Source: Pohlia nutans (lineage: Eukaryota; Streptophyta; Bryopsida; Bryales; Mniaceae). From it: 64,000 bases of DNA. Below the pieces are notes generated by a model that saw only the letters and a list, made by a program, of their open reading frames with translations, did no database searches and was not told the origin of the DNA. The stretch is from assembly GCA_022496805.1 (NCBI GenBank), contig CM040088.1, positions 27,100,452-27,164,451 of the forward strand, given 5' to 3'. A program made the position numbers and the translations under genes. Shown here piece after piece: positions 22,527 through 34,689 of the stretch; within the stretch, counting starts at the first letter, position 1, and the number at the start of each line of letters is the position of its first letter.

Positions 22527-22943
22527 GGGCCGCTTCACACTATGGCCGAAGGTTGAGAGGCCGTCGATTTCCACCAATCGGATTGCAAGAAACCAAGAAT
22601 TCGGTCTCTCGACCCTTCACACTAGAGGCCAAAGTCCAAAGGCCGTCGCCCTTCAAAATGCCTACATGGCAACACTTTTTGACCAAGGTTGACAGACTCT
22701 CGAAGGAAGTTTGGGTCGAATGGGAATGGAAACGCAAATTATGGTCGAGAGGCCGTCGATTTGTTTTCATAAAAAATCGAAACTATATTTTATTGTCCAT
22801 TTTCAACCCATTTCTTTGGACTCTTAAACAGAGGAAAACAATGCTTGGTTACTTCATTGTCCTGTACAAATAACAAAAGAATCCTCAAACTGCGCCAAAT
22901 TTGAGACGACCTCTCGAACTTTGGCCATATTGTGAAGTGGCCC
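22527..22943. mobile_element. GGGCCGC-type MITE (possibly PIF/Harbinger), 417 bp
   Basis: The left end GGGCCGCTTCACACTATGG and the reverse-complemented right end GGGCCACTTCACAATATGG are inverted repeats. The interior shares long blocks such as 'gaggccgtcgatttccacca' with the element at 53635-53997. The target duplication is not resolvable here. The open frame across it is a by-product. Confidence 0.75.
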
Positions 22944-24493
22944 TGACTCCATGAATTCATGTTGCAAGCCCTAGAGTTATCAAATTACAACCACTTATCA
23001 AGGATAACTCCTTTTGTTAAGTGGTTGTGTTTTGATAACAAGGATAACTCTTTCTAAAGAGCTAACAACTAAATTGGAAAGGGGTTAGGACGTTTAGGAG
23101 TTGCAAAGTGTTATGTAGTTGCCATTGGAGACAATTTATTGTGTGATTTGTTCAAATCAGACATAATGTTTTTGAGCTGCTTTGGTTTACTCGTTTTTAT
23201 ATAGTCTCTCTTCTACACTTTGAAATTAAAGATTTACTATGCTATTATCAAGAGACATCATTTCTACTATTGAGTAATGATGCTTTTGTAATAATAGAGA
23301 CTAAGCCAAAATAGCTTACAAATATTATGAAGGCGTTTCTATCATTTTAAAAAAAAATTAATTTTTTTTTTTTTGTTGTAAATTTAATTGTAGATTTGAA
23401 TCAAGCTCAAAACATTTATGAATAAATAGATTTAATCCATGCTTAATTCATTATTACTTTGTGAATTTTACATTAGTTAAACCACCATAGGAATATACGT
23501 GGCCATTAAACTCGGGGAGGTCACTCTGCGAAAAGTAGAAAACCACATGAATTAAACTCTAGGGTCCATTTTATTCATTGGAGGAAAAAATTATATAAGA
23601 GTCGGAGCTACCATAGCCTTCAATTAATGCTTGAAATGTCATTATACATAAAATAGGGTATTGGGAAAACCCTCAATTTTTTTCATTAGTAGATATAAAT
23701 TAGTATGAATAAAATCATGTGAGAAAAAAAATTTAATCTCAGAATGAGTATAATCCCTAATTCTTCTAGTAGATGGATGAAACATAATACATTTTCAATA
23801 CAATAAAAAAATGAAATCATCACTAATGGCATATCACGGGCGCAGGAGGGAATTTTTTGTCCATGGACTGGAATCATTGGTCCATTTCCAAATCACAGGG
23901 TTTCAGTAACCTAGGAGTGGTAGCGCTGCTTGTTCCCATTTTTTGCTTTCTCTCTATGTAAATTTCAGAGTACAAAAGGTTTGTGTCTACGCTAGCTTGA
24001 TGCTCGCACTTGTGTTGTAAAGTACCCTTGTCGTTAGGATTTGTTTGGTAGTGCGGGGTTGGAATCGTTGGTGCGCATTTTCGTCTCGCATCTTCTAACC
24101 TTCATCTTCAAGCCCCTTGAGCCCCTCACACCTACTTTCTCACATTCTCAGATGGAGCAGAGCCGACAAGGACACATGCACATAAGTCAATGCATCATCT
24201 TGTTTTTAAATTCAAGCAATCACCATTTGCATCATTTCATTTCAATCACGCCTTCTTCACACATTTCCATGGAACATACAAAACATGGTATTAGAGTTTT
24301 TTTTTGGCTAAATTGGGAGTTTGATGGATCAATTGTTTGTTGTTGTGTTCTAGGGGTGTGGAAGAGCGGAGAGAGGACCCGGGCGGATTGAGTAACGAGC
24401 AAGGAGTGTTGGAAAGATTCTGCTGATCACTGGCTTGCACTCTTCTTCTCCTTTCGTCTCCCTTCTAGAACCTTCTAGGCTAAAACACTCGCT
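22944..24493. other. Intergenic DNA, no gene seen
   Basis: Short imperfect inverted repeats occur near 22990-23060. A weak open frame near 24040-24390 has no recognisable motif or splice context. Nothing further is supported. Confidence 0.4.
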
Positions 24494-24497
24494 TTAA

Positions 24498-25077
24498 CCC
24501 CTAAATGTCACAGCGTCCAGAAAGTGGACGACTAACAGATTCAAACACTTCTCACGTTCTCATCAATGCTTGGATGAAATTCATCCAATTTTTTGGAGAT
24601 TCTTCACCAAGTTGTTGTCTTATCTAACGGTTGGATTTAGTCATACTTGATTACATATTTTTCTAAAATTACAAATGTAGAAGTATGTCAAGTCGTTGAC
24701 GAAGCCAAAATTGCATTGACTGTAGTTCAAAAGTGGCCTTGCAAAAATAAGGTCATAGATTGAAGAAACACAAAAATTTCAAAGAATCACCACGTTTAAG
24801 ATTATCTCATTTCAAATTCATTCCAACAAATTTTACTCAAAAAATATTAAAATTTTGTTTGTAATCGAATTTAGAAGGAATTTTTAATTTTAACTTACAA
24901 ATTTTATAATGAAATATTGGTGATAGTATTAGTGAATCGAACCATACGGATGGAATCTAAAATTCAAAATCTAGAACTTTCATTTGTATACCAATTCCAA
25001 AATATTCTTTTAAATAGTAGTTTATGATGATTTTTCTCAAATTGTCAATTCCAGGGACACCCTGGTACGTTTAGGGG
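24498..25077. mobile_element. TTAA-flanked element, 580 bp
   Basis: TTAA is at 24494-24497 and 25078-25081. The ends are CCCCTAAATGTCACAGCG and GGTACGTTTAGGGG. A short palindrome, GCGTCCAGAAAGTGGACG, sits just inside the left end. The right ~170 bp recur as the fragment ending at 51046. Confidence 0.8.
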
Positions 25078-25081
25078 TTAA

Positions 25082-26279
25082 AACGCTTTGTTGTTCATCT
25101 CAAGGTGAAAGCATGGTAAACTGAACCACTTGTGATTCCTGTAAGGAAGTAACAATGCAAAGACCAAAATCCATTAGATTTTTATTTTTTGTGAATTTTT
25201 TTTTGCTAATAAAATAAAAGATACAATGCTCAACAAAGTCTAATAAAAAAATTGAAAATTTAATGTTCATTAAGTATTTATGTGTGTTATAGTAAGATTA
25301 AAGTGGTTATAAGTGGAAAAGTAGTTCCGACCAAATTCAAAAGTAGATATAAAACAAGTTGAAATTGCATTAAATATCTTTTTTTTCAAGATTATTTTTC
25401 TTTGAAGCCCTCAAATGGACAATGAACTTAAAGAATATATAATTTACATTCATATTGAACATGATTCAATTCATCATATTTGTTCCCAAATTATTTTTTA
25501 GACATCCATTTTCAAACTTTACTTTTAGTAACCATTTTTTAATATTTTAACTTGAAACTTTGAATTTAAGTACCTAATAGGAAAATGGAGGGCGCAACCA
25601 AATAAGAACTTAAATATATATATTTTTAATAGTAGTTTATGGCCTTTGACCAATTTTTTTTTAATTTTAGCATTAAGAATGACTTTATTGGTTCACTTTA
25701 TCGTGCTTTCACCCTTGAGCAAAATGCCTAAGTTTTATAAGTACTATAAGGTGCCAAGAATTAAGCTACATTTTGATTGAGAATTACCTATAGGGTGCTG
25801 AAAATTAAGACCAAGTAGCTTTTTTCTACTAAAAGAGTCCTTTAAAATCATAATTACTAATTGAATAGCCCCCAAACAAATACCTAGTTATTGCACGTGG
25901 TTACAAAACATAAGGGGAAGTAACCTCCTCGAGCCATTAAACCAAATGAGCGATCCGCCAGTTTATGCTTGAGAAGTTAAATATATCTTTTCAATTCTTT
26001 TTTATTAGTAGTATATGCATGCATATATGCATACGTGATGCAAAGTAGTATGTTGGAAGTGATGTGTTTAATTTTTGTATGGGACAACCTATTATTTCTA
26101 TATTCCAATAATCTTATAATCTTTGGTGAGGTTTTGCCACTATTGTTGCTATATTAGCCATTTCAATCACCTTAGCCAAATAGTTGAACTATCTAACCTA
26201 GTTAACTAGTAAATTCCAATGTATCTTAGGTCATCTCGTGTGGGATATTCTCCATGTTGTCATTATTTCATCATTCAAT
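25082..26279. other. AT-rich intergenic DNA, no gene seen
   Basis: No terminal repeats, coding blocks or structural RNA were recognised. Confidence 0.4.
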
Positions 26280-28386
26280 GAGTGGCTAATCTTACTTTTT
26301 TGTATGGTATTCTTCAATGATTCAAAATTGAGCTTTCTAGAATATTATATAAAAGGTTCAACTAGCTCTTTCCATTACATTTCACTATAGAAAGGAAAAC
26401 TACATTCTTTAAGATTGTTGTGAAAGGTAACGTGGGCTTCTCTTTCACAATGATACGTATGAATGTTGTGAAAGGTTCAGGTTGATCCCTTCATAGTAAA
26501 CATAGGTAAGAAATTGAAACACTTAGGAATGTTAGCAGATAGTAAAGCTGTAAAGACAATGGCAGATGGAGCATTCAATCAAATAACCAATTTTATTATT
26601 TCAATCTCTTCCATTAACTTTTTAATCTTTAATTGCCTTTTGGATAAGAATGTAATGGTAGTTCATAGTTTGCACAATGAAGTGTTCATTTGTTATTCAT
26701 TGATTTTTTTGATGATGACAATTCCATGTCATTAATTAATTATTAATACTACATCTAATCTATTTTAAGGCTAATTAAAAAAATTATATGGGCTTCAACC
26801 CTAAAATACAAGATAAAAACATATATATAACTCTTTTTTTTTGCATTTTGGTGCTTTCCAACTTGCTTTTAATCACAATCATAATCATCAAATTTGATCC
26901 TTTTTAAATTTAAGCTCAATTAATAAATTGAACTTAACAAGTTCAACTTTTAAACCAATTTGAAGTTTTGAAATTTTTCTAAAATCAAATATTATATTGA
27001 AGTATGATATTAAGGGGTATAATTATGAGACAACATGAGAATTTTCTTAACATGATGTTTTTCACTATAATACTATAATAGTGTAATGTATATACATTGA
27101 CATATGGAAAAGATTACTGACTGTGATGATTTTTTACTTTATGTATGTATGAATTTTGTTCACTTTTCTTCAGAAAATCATGATAAAATTTTATAGTCCT
27201 CACAAAAATAATCTATCGTAGTGGTGCTACTTGGAGTTGACAGCTTTGATTGGATTATGATTGTTATTTTCAACATTATTTCAGTACTAGTATCATCGCT
27301 TGCAGGCTAGTAAGCAATTGCTATTTTGTGCTCAAGATGTGGTTATAGCCTTATAGGTACTTCCTCAATGTTGTGCTTGATAGCTGCAATTTGACATACT
27401 GATGAGCACATCTGCACATGTAGTATCGCTATATGTTTCACATAAGATCATGCTCTTAGAACGTTACTCAAATCTCCACATTAGAAATTGGCATATTTCA
27501 AATCTCGGAGATTGTGAAATCCAAGGGCACAGAGCATTCAAAACGAGGACTCATATAGATCTGAGGTTCCAGAATCCAGATGGGTGATTGGAAAAGTGCC
27601 AATTTCTTGGATGTTTAGACATCTCGACGAATATGGTGATATTATGTTAGTATTGGTGAAGAATAGAAATGAAAACAGAAAAGAATTTGATGTCCAAAGT
27701 TTTAAGGCAGCCAGCGATTCAGAATTGTGGAGACGGTTCTGTACGACACACAATTCAGCCGTCTGTTTTGGGGATCATGACTCATGAAATGGGCAGAGAA
27801 AAATTCTGAATTGGACCGATCTTTACTTGATGGGATATATTCACATTTTTCCTTGCAGAGCTCAGTGACAGAAAATTAAGAGAGGTGCCTTGATCCATAA
27901 TTATGTGTACTAAAGCTTCAGCTAATGGGCCTCAGCACTTTGCTCAGCTGCTGGAAGGACACGTACACTTGAAGGACTCCTGGCTACAAAAACTAAGGTG
28001 AATCACCAAATGCTCTTCAAAATCATGCATATGCGATGCGCCGTGTGACTTGTCCGCCCAAGGGACTGAAGAGGTACCGGCCGGCTTTCAAGCTGGGTCC
28101 CAATCTCTGCCGCTGCTCCCCTTCTGAAGAGGCTGATGGGGAAGGTGGTTGCATTAGCTGGGCCTATTGATCAAACACACCAACGGAACAGTAAGTTGCT
28201 AAATCGATCAGTTACCAATCCGGCTAATGGGCAGAAAATAAATACCAGAGCTAGTGTTTGCTGTACTCACTCGAATTGCAGGCAGTCGCTCCGGTCAAGA
28301 ATATATCGCTCAGATCTGCCTTCCAGCCGATCTGAGATTACTGTTGGCGATGATTTCTCTCGAACTGAGTCCTCGCAAATCGCACA
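26280..28386. repeat. Segmental duplication, copy A: 5' flank of bHLH gene A
   Basis: The segment is collinear with 42740-45815. Shared blocks in order include 'gagctttctagaat', 'aagattgttgtgaaaggtaa', 'tcaatctcttcca', 'atttcagtactagtatcatc', 'aagcaattgctattttgtgc', 'gacgaatatggtgatatta' and 'ataccagagctagtgtttgc'. Conservation of non-coding flank shows that the whole locus was duplicated, not just the coding part. A promoter and 5' UTR probably lie here, but no TATA box was assigned. Confidence 0.8.
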
Positions 28387-29705
28387 ATGGCACTCTCCCG
28401 AAATCAGCGTGGTGATGAATCTCCGGCTCAGGTCAACAGCAACTTAAGCTTCCAGCCTTACCGACCACATGCAGCAACTGCACTGTCACGTAAGTTCGAC
28501 GCATTCGGTTACGTTCATTTCTTTTGTCTATGCAGCACGCAGGCTCATCAATTAAGTAGCGTGTGATTTTGCGACCATCGAAGCTAGCAGCGCTGTCATC
28601 ATAGCCTCACTAATGTTCCCCTTTGCATTTCATGTGGTGTAGCTTATCCGGCCGGGTCGAACGAAGCACAATCTGCCACGGACAGCCCCATCGCTACAGG
28701 CCCTGAGATGAACTTACCTGAACTCGAGCCGCTCACGGCAGATGAAGAATTGGAGATGGTGCAATTACTCCTGTCGCTTGAGCCGCCGTGTCGACAAACC
28801 ATGGAGAATGCCGACAATCTACCCACCCATAATCAGCAACTCCAACAGCCGATCCACATGGGGGCACCGATTCCAACGGTGAATTACGGTGCTCCTGGCA
28901 GTAGTTCGCTACAGAGTCGACCACTGCCGCAGCATGGCATGATCGACTACTGTGCGACTCATCTGCACAGCTGCTTGCCACAAGGGCACCACTCTCGATT
29001 GCAACAGAGCCCGCAGCAGCCGCTAGCAGATCTTCATCCTGACATCCACCGCCAGATGTTGGGAAGCGCACCGATCGAGCCGTGTGCGATGGCACTTCCA
29101 CCGTCGCGCACTGGTTTTATCACAGCATCTTTCCCGGCCATCGTCGAAGGAGCTCCTACGGTCGTCACTGGCGCAGGGCGTCGCGGGCGAGGTCGCGGGC
29201 GAGGTTGCGGGCGAGGTTGCGGGCGGGGTCGTGGGCGAGGTAACGGGCTACCGCAGCGCAGCGCTGCAACTGGTGAGAGGCTCCGTCCAATTCTCCCCGC
29301 ACCGACGACAAATGGATTAACAATGGTGTTCCCCGCGCGGAGGAATTCTGCTGAGGAATCACTTAGCCAGGTGGTTTGGCAACGCGAGAACCTGGAACGC
29401 CACAGAAGACAAATGAACCATTGGTTCACCACCATGCGAACTCCTGTACCTCCAAACTCTTTGCCCGCAACCGCAACCATGGTAAGCCCACAATTAACCC
29501 CGCTCCTCAAGCGTGAAGTTAAGAAATTCTTGTGCATGCATCTCATGGCGAGCTGCCGATTGACCATATATCCTTGACTAAGTTTGGTGTTATGATGCAG
29601 ACCCGCAGCGACAGGGCCAGGATATGGAGGGAAATGATGCATTTCATCTTCCGCTGCAGGTTGTATAGTTTACGGTCATCGACCCTGAGGACACGTGACG
29701 AGTAA
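28387..29705 (+). CDS. bHLH-type protein, copy A, truncated before the ACT-like domain
   Basis: Modelled exons are 28387-28489, 28643-29481 and 29601-29705 (103, 839 and 105 nt), giving 348 aa. The start MALSRNQRGDE is followed by donor CAC|GTAAGT. The acceptor GTGTAG|CTTATCC lies at the position equivalent to that of gene B and keeps phase. An acidic region (LPELEPLTADEELEMVQLLL) is followed by a Gln/Pro-rich stretch, an Arg-Gly repeat at about residues 214-235 and a degenerate basic/helix-1 region (LERHRRQMNHWFTTM). Exon 3 gives a poor helix 2 (SDRARIWREMMHFIF) and stops at TAA, so the ACT-like exon is lost. The equivalent helix 2 of copy B reads CDKVTTLTEMINFIL. This is probably a decaying paralog or a dominant-negative-like fragment. 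Expression is unknown. Confidence 0.6.
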
Positions 29706-29823
29706 ATTCCACGGCGTTGTATAATATGTGTTGCATCGATAACTGTGTACAGTTGAAATAATTACAACATGACCTACGTAAAAATATGTGATGAGATTGG
29801 CCCCAAGCCAAAGTGGAGCATCT
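29706..29823. other. Remnant of the shared 3' UTR, and LINE target site
   Basis: The stretch with 'gtgtacagttgaaataat' and 'tgtgatgagat' resembles the 3' flank of gene B near 48110-48175, so homology resumes after the deleted ACT and last exons. It ends in the 15-bp target sequence of the next LINE fragment. Confidence 0.55.
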
Positions 29824-30066
29824 AATCTGCTGTTTGCCCCGACTACGGTCAAAGTTTTCAAACTCTTGCGTCTCTTGATTATCTGCGCCAGGCAGGGGAG
29901 TAGGATTACTTCGGTTCATTACAACCCCAACGTTTGCTTTAGTTAACATATATACTCTAGTTAGCTTTGGTCTCCTTCCGCCCCGCGTCATCCTGGCGTG
30001 GTGGCTCTGTATTTTATCCTTGCAATTGAATTCGTTCAATTTGTGCAATAAAAGAAAAAAGAAAAA
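29824..30066 (+). mobile_element. LINE 3'-tail insertion, 243 bp, with 15-bp target duplication
   Basis: CAAAGTGGAGCATCT occurs at 29809-29823 and 30067-30081. The insert ends in an A-rich tail (aataaaagaaaaaagaaaaa), and its sequence near 'ggtctccttccgcc' resembles the 3' UTR of the LINE at 8.3-9.35 kb in layout. It is a severely 5'-truncated copy. Confidence 0.8.
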
Positions 30067-30236
30067 CAAAGTGGAGCATCTCCTGTGGGACGCTGCTTTT
30101 GATCACACCCGAGCTGCCTGGCTGAAGACCATACTTCTGGCAGCGAAGCACCCGGGGAAAGCTCCCACTCACATGAAGAAATTCGACAAACTCTGCCTGT
30201 CGACCGACCTATTTGACACCCGCATTGGTGAACAAG

Positions 30237-30418
30237 CACTACAAGCAGAGGCGTCGTTTCTCACTTTGGAGGATCCTGTTCATTGTCGCTATGCACTGTA
30301 CACGCTTGTCCTACATGAGAAATCGCATTCACCAAGTCCAACCAAAAAATTGGCGAGTGCGAAGTGGCACCGTTTGACTCACAGAAGGAGTGAAATGCGA
30401 CGCCTTCTCCTTGTAGTG
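30237..30418. mobile_element. CACTA-like MITE, 182 bp (TSD AAG)
   Basis: The left end is CACTACAAGCAGAGGCGTCG and the right end, reverse-complemented, is CACTACAAGGAGAAGGCGTC. AAG at 30234-30236 and 30419-30421 is the target duplication. Internal landmarks 'gtacacgcttgtcctac' and 'gagtgcgaagtgg' are shared with the copies at 19962 and 52551. Confidence 0.9.
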
Positions 30419-30590
30419 AAGTGCTTTGAACTAAGTGAGACCCATTATGGGACAGTTTAGTTAGTGAGAGGCCGTGGCCCTTGCTTTCGTTAAAAAATAC
30501 TCAGGAAACAAATTGTCATTGCCAGACCCTTCTGGGGTCTTGGTTCATGTGTTACTTTCTTCTTATGATTCTGCATTAGAATATAGTTCC

Positions 30591-30633
<43 letters not shown>

Positions 30634-31730
30634 AAAGAATGAGAGATGAGATATAACATCATTGGTTTACATGCTTTCAACATTCATTGATTTTACATAC
30701 TCACAAGATTTCGGGCATTCATCCCTCGTAACACCTAGTGACATGTCCTACTGTGGTTAGCATGTTCCATTGATTTGACTTTGCTTAAAACAAATTTTTC
30801 TCTTTGAGACTAATGTAAAGGCCACTCCTCATGCCGAAGACTAGTGTCCTCCCTATGACAACGGGTCAGCTTGGGCAATGTTTATTGGAAATTGGGTCTC
30901 AGAGATATAAGATATTGTGTGTCCTGATGTCCTCATGGTGGCCCGGTCTTGAAATGGTGGCACCTATTTTTTGCAAATTATGCCAGTATTGTTCGTTGTG
31001 GAAATATAAATAAAGAAGAAAGCGGTGACCCCATTCTTGAGGGCAGGTGCGGCTTTTGGTTTGAGCCATGCCGCGTTGGATGCGGGCCATCTCACTCTTT
31101 GACAACAGATATACCTCAATAACTGTGCATGGGGATATGGGCTTTGGTGTCTACATTGCTCTACAGAACAGGCACCGGTGGCCCATGGGGACCCTCTCTA
31201 ATGTAGTGATTGTAGTCCACTACAAGAGTAAAAGACTAAAAGTTATAAAAATCCAAAATCTTAGAAGTCTTGATAGGGAATTACATACAAATATTAATAT
31301 TCACTTTGGCAGAAAATACATTCTTGGTGCACTTCTCCAACTCATCTAGGCATCTAGTGTGCATTCCTTCATGTTCATTAAAATTAAGGATTGAATCATG
31401 GAGCGTGTCCTTTACGTTACGTCATTGCTTGGACGGGCAGCCAAATCAGTCCTTTAATTTGCCTTATTAGGGTTGAAAAAATTAAGGTTTTGATAGGAAT
31501 TTTGAAAATATGCTTAAATATACCAAATATTTCTAAATATGGTCCAATATGCTTGAATATGCTCAAATAATTTGATGTTGGACAAAGGAGAAGCTAATCA
31601 GACTACACAGTCATCCTTGTTAAAATGATTGCCCTATTTCCAAGCAAAACATGCATGTCGCTCAACGTTGTAAAAATTTTGAAACAATTCCTAGCATTCA
31701 TTCTTGTACTTTAAAATGTCAAAAATATAA
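30419..31730. other. Intergenic DNA with a TA microsatellite, no gene seen
   Basis: A (TA)n run of about 28 bases lies near 30595-30622. Small open frames near 30830-31350 lack recognisable domains and splice context. Confidence 0.45.
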
Positions 31731-31734
31731 TTAA

Positions 31735-32333
31735 CCCTTAAGAGCCCAAGATACCATTTTGTAATTGTTGTCCTTTTTAAGGGGCTACCCGAGGCCAAAA
31801 AATGAATTTTTGAATAAATTAAAATGATTTTCTAATAGAAAATCAAGTCTCTTTTTCAACTCAATTTGAATAATGCCAAGCCAAGTTAAACTCCTCTTAG
31901 GAGAATGTTTCAAAGACACACACCTCTACATTGTTTACAGTAGTGTTACAAAATTTACTATTTGGAGAAAGTAATGTTGTTCTTTAATTCTTTTGGTTTT
32001 TATGCTTCATCAATTCTTTTGTTTTTTTTTGCTAATGTTGTTCATCAATTCTTTTTCATTTTTTGCTTCTTGAATGAAAAATACACTTCCAACCAATAAT
32101 ACCAAATTTTGAATTCTAAAAATATAAAATTTTGGTGAATTTTTAAAGATTTATCTTTGTAATTATTTTTTATGTCTACATGAAATTTGTGATTGAAATT
32201 AGAAAAAAACCCTTCTAATCTTCAAACATCATGTTTTTCAATTTTCTATGTTGGGATAAAGTTCATCAAAGTTATGGAAGTCACATTTTATAATATATCT
32301 TAGTGTTGCTCTACACCCCTCGGGCTTTAGGGG
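31735..32333. mobile_element. TTAA-flanked element, 599 bp
   Basis: TTAA is at 31731-31734 and 32334-32337. The ends CCCTTAAGAGCCCAAG and CTCGGGCTTTAGGGG form an imperfect inverted repeat. The interior is AT-rich and non-coding. Confidence 0.7.
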
Positions 32334-32576
32334 TTAATTACATTATAAAGAAAAAAATTAACATTTTTATTTAATTTCTATGGACTTGTTGAAACTATGC
32401 AGCAAGATACAAAATTTTGATATCATTTTGCCATTTCTTCTTAGAATCTCGCAATTAATAAATTACACAATGGACATCAAATAACAGAGCCATTGACTCA
32501 CCTGAATTACCGGTATAAATACTTTGGTTTATTTCATTTTTTAAATATCTATTCTTCCCAACTTAACCCCTACATG

Positions 32577-33135
32577 CCTAGAGCCCTCTCCAAATTCGGC
32601 AGTTTTGCAAAGATGCATTATATAATGCAACTTAGAGGGATATTTTGAACTTGATATATTAATAAAAGTTGTACATTATGAATTTTAGATTCTATCCATA
32701 CGGTTAGATCTATGATTGCTATTACCAATAATTTTGTATAAAATTTGAAACGTGAAATTCAAAATTATTTTGTAATTCAATTACGAATAAGATATTGACA
32801 ATCTACGGATGAATTTTTTTGTGATTGGTTGAAATGTAATACTCTAAGTGTAGTGATTTTTGGAGATTTTTTGGTTGATTAATTTTATGAGTTGACTTTT
32901 TTTAGAGCACTTTTACACTGAAATCTTCAAAATTTTGGGTGAATCACTACAACATGAAATGAGGCATAAAAATTTCACAAATCATCCCCTTTCTAATCGG
33001 ATCACATATGCATGAAGCTAACTTCCCATAGAATCTACAGTAAAAATTCCACACTGCTATAAGTGCATGACGGATGAGAAATTATGGATGAAATCTGTAC
33101 ATCGTCCAAAAAATGGACGCTTAGGCAGTTAGGGG
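32577..33135. mobile_element. TTAA-flanked element, 559 bp
   Basis: TTAA is at 32573-32576 and 33136-33139. The ends are CCCCTACATGCCTAGAGC and GGCAGTTAGGGG. The palindrome CGTCCAAAAAATGGACG lies just inside the right end. The left ~190 bp recur inverted at 2931-3124, and the right ~150 bp recur inverted at 36953-37110. Confidence 0.8.
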
Positions 33136-33410
33136 TTAAATTGATGAAATATGGTTAAAATTTTGTTTCTCAAGATGCAAGCAGAGTGCCAGACTGGGGA
33201 TCTATTGGGCTTGAGTGCTTGAAATAAATAATGCAAATTTGGGAAACAATTAGAAAAGAAAAATGTAAATTTCAAAATTTGGGAAGCAAGAAAAGAAAAT
33301 AGAAGTGCACGCAATTTAAAGAATTTGTGGTAGGTGGGATGCCTACCATTTAAGGGCAACATTGACAAAACAACCCAAAAAAATTCATACATTGAGCGTG
33401 TGGTCATTAA

Positions 33411-33956
33411 CCTCTAAATGATAGAGGGGTAAGGGCAAAACCTAGATGTGTTATAAAATGTTACTTTTGCAACTTCCATGAAGTTTGGTCCAGAAGAGAA
33501 AATTGAGAATCATGATGTTTAGTAATTATCCCTATGGTCAAACTTTCAAAATAGTTTTAGATACTTCTTTAATGAATTTAAAAGCATTTACCATTTAGTA
33601 TTCACCAAAATTACAAATTTTATTGTTAGAGTTTGAAATTTGGTATGATTGGTTAAAACTTAAAACTTGATATTCTATTCTAAAATTAAAAAAGGAAAAT
33701 TTTCAAAGGAGAAATCATCATCGCTTTCCCGAAATAGTAAGTTTTATAACACTAGAACTATATTGAGGTCTTGGTTTCTGAAAAATTCCTTAGTGAACCT
33801 CAATACTACAATTGAAATGCATCAAACAACACTAGAACATGATCTCTACGGATCTCCAATTTTGACGAAAAATCAAAACTCGAAAAATGTCATTTTCTGA
33901 CCATAGGCAATTACTATTGTTTGGGGCCAAAAAATAGTTGATCCGTCACTTAGGGG
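33411..33956. mobile_element. Diverged TTAA-type element, 546 bp
   Basis: Left TTAA is 33407-33410. The right flank is CTAA (33957-33960), one change from TTAA. The ends CCTCTAAATGA and GTCACTTAGGGG are imperfect inverted repeats. This is the weakest of the apparently full-length members. Confidence 0.55.
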
Positions 33957-34108
33957 CTAAAGCCGGCATTAAAGTAGAATGAGTGCTCACACGTAGAATA
34001 TAAGTTTATAACACTTTTCTGAAGTTGATTTTCAAAATAATTTTTTTGTCATATGAACTATGAAGTCACATCAAGCCATTTGTGTATACATCCTTGTGCG
34101 TTGTTTAA

Positions 34109-34150
34109 CCCTAAACGTACCATGGTGTCCCCGGAATTGACCATCAAGAA
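34109..34150. mobile_element. Terminus of a TTAA-flanked element
   Basis: TTAA (34105-34108) is followed by CCCTAAACGTACCATGGTG and 'ccccggaattgacca', the reverse complement of the right end of the element at 24498-25077. The rest of the element is missing. Confidence 0.6.
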
Positions 34151-34479
34151 TTTTGGACCCCACTGATTTCGCACGATTTCAGTGCGATTTCCAATATTTC
34201 ATGGGTGCCTGTATTTTTCGCACTGATTCCGCATCGTTGCGTCATTCATCGCAACTGCACTGATATGACACCATGATCGTTCAAGCGGATATAGTACTGA
34301 TTCGACACGATTGATACATCTATTGAAAACCTGCGAATTCTTCACTCTGTACAGTTGTCAAATGTCGTGTCTTAATCGTGTTTAAAGCCACATTGATTCA
34401 GTGTGTTTTTCGTGCGACATCATCTTTTCTATATCTATATATTTTTTCTTTCTATATCTAAATTTGGTCAAAATAATTT

Positions 34480-34675
34480 TATTAAAAAAATTAATTTTAT
34501 TTTCTATCCTGCCCGAATTTTATTTTGGACTGCCCGGACCAACTACCCGCGCTGCCCGAATCCGTGGTGGGTCCCACCACGGTTTCCCAAGCTCTACCGC
34601 TAGTGGCTGGAATCGAACTCGAGACCTCCCAACAACAAACCATACTCTAAACCACTAAACCACCTACAAGTCTTG
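34480..34675 (-). mobile_element. tRNA-derived SINE
   Basis: On the minus strand, a pol III A box TGGTTTAGTGG (34652-34662) is followed after about 30 bases by a B box GAGTTCGATTCC (about 34609-34620), in tRNA spacing. After the tRNA-like head comes an unrelated body with the inverted pair CCGTGGTGGGACCCACCACGG (34562-34582) and the phrase 'ttcgggcag' twice. It ends in an A/T-rich tail (34480-34510). No CCA-compatible acceptor stem could be folded by eye, so a SINE is more likely than a working tRNA gene. Confidence 0.6.
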
Positions 34676-34689
34676 ATGCAAGCAATAGA

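Noticed and set aside
29034..29642. Minus-strand 202-codon frame
   Set aside because: It is antisense to exon 2 of bHLH gene A. The plus strand has matching splice sites, phase and a paralog.
34601..34670. A functional tRNA gene on the minus strand
   Set aside because: A and B boxes are present, but no clear acceptor stem or standard anticodon arm could be folded by eye, and an attached body and tail point to a SINE.
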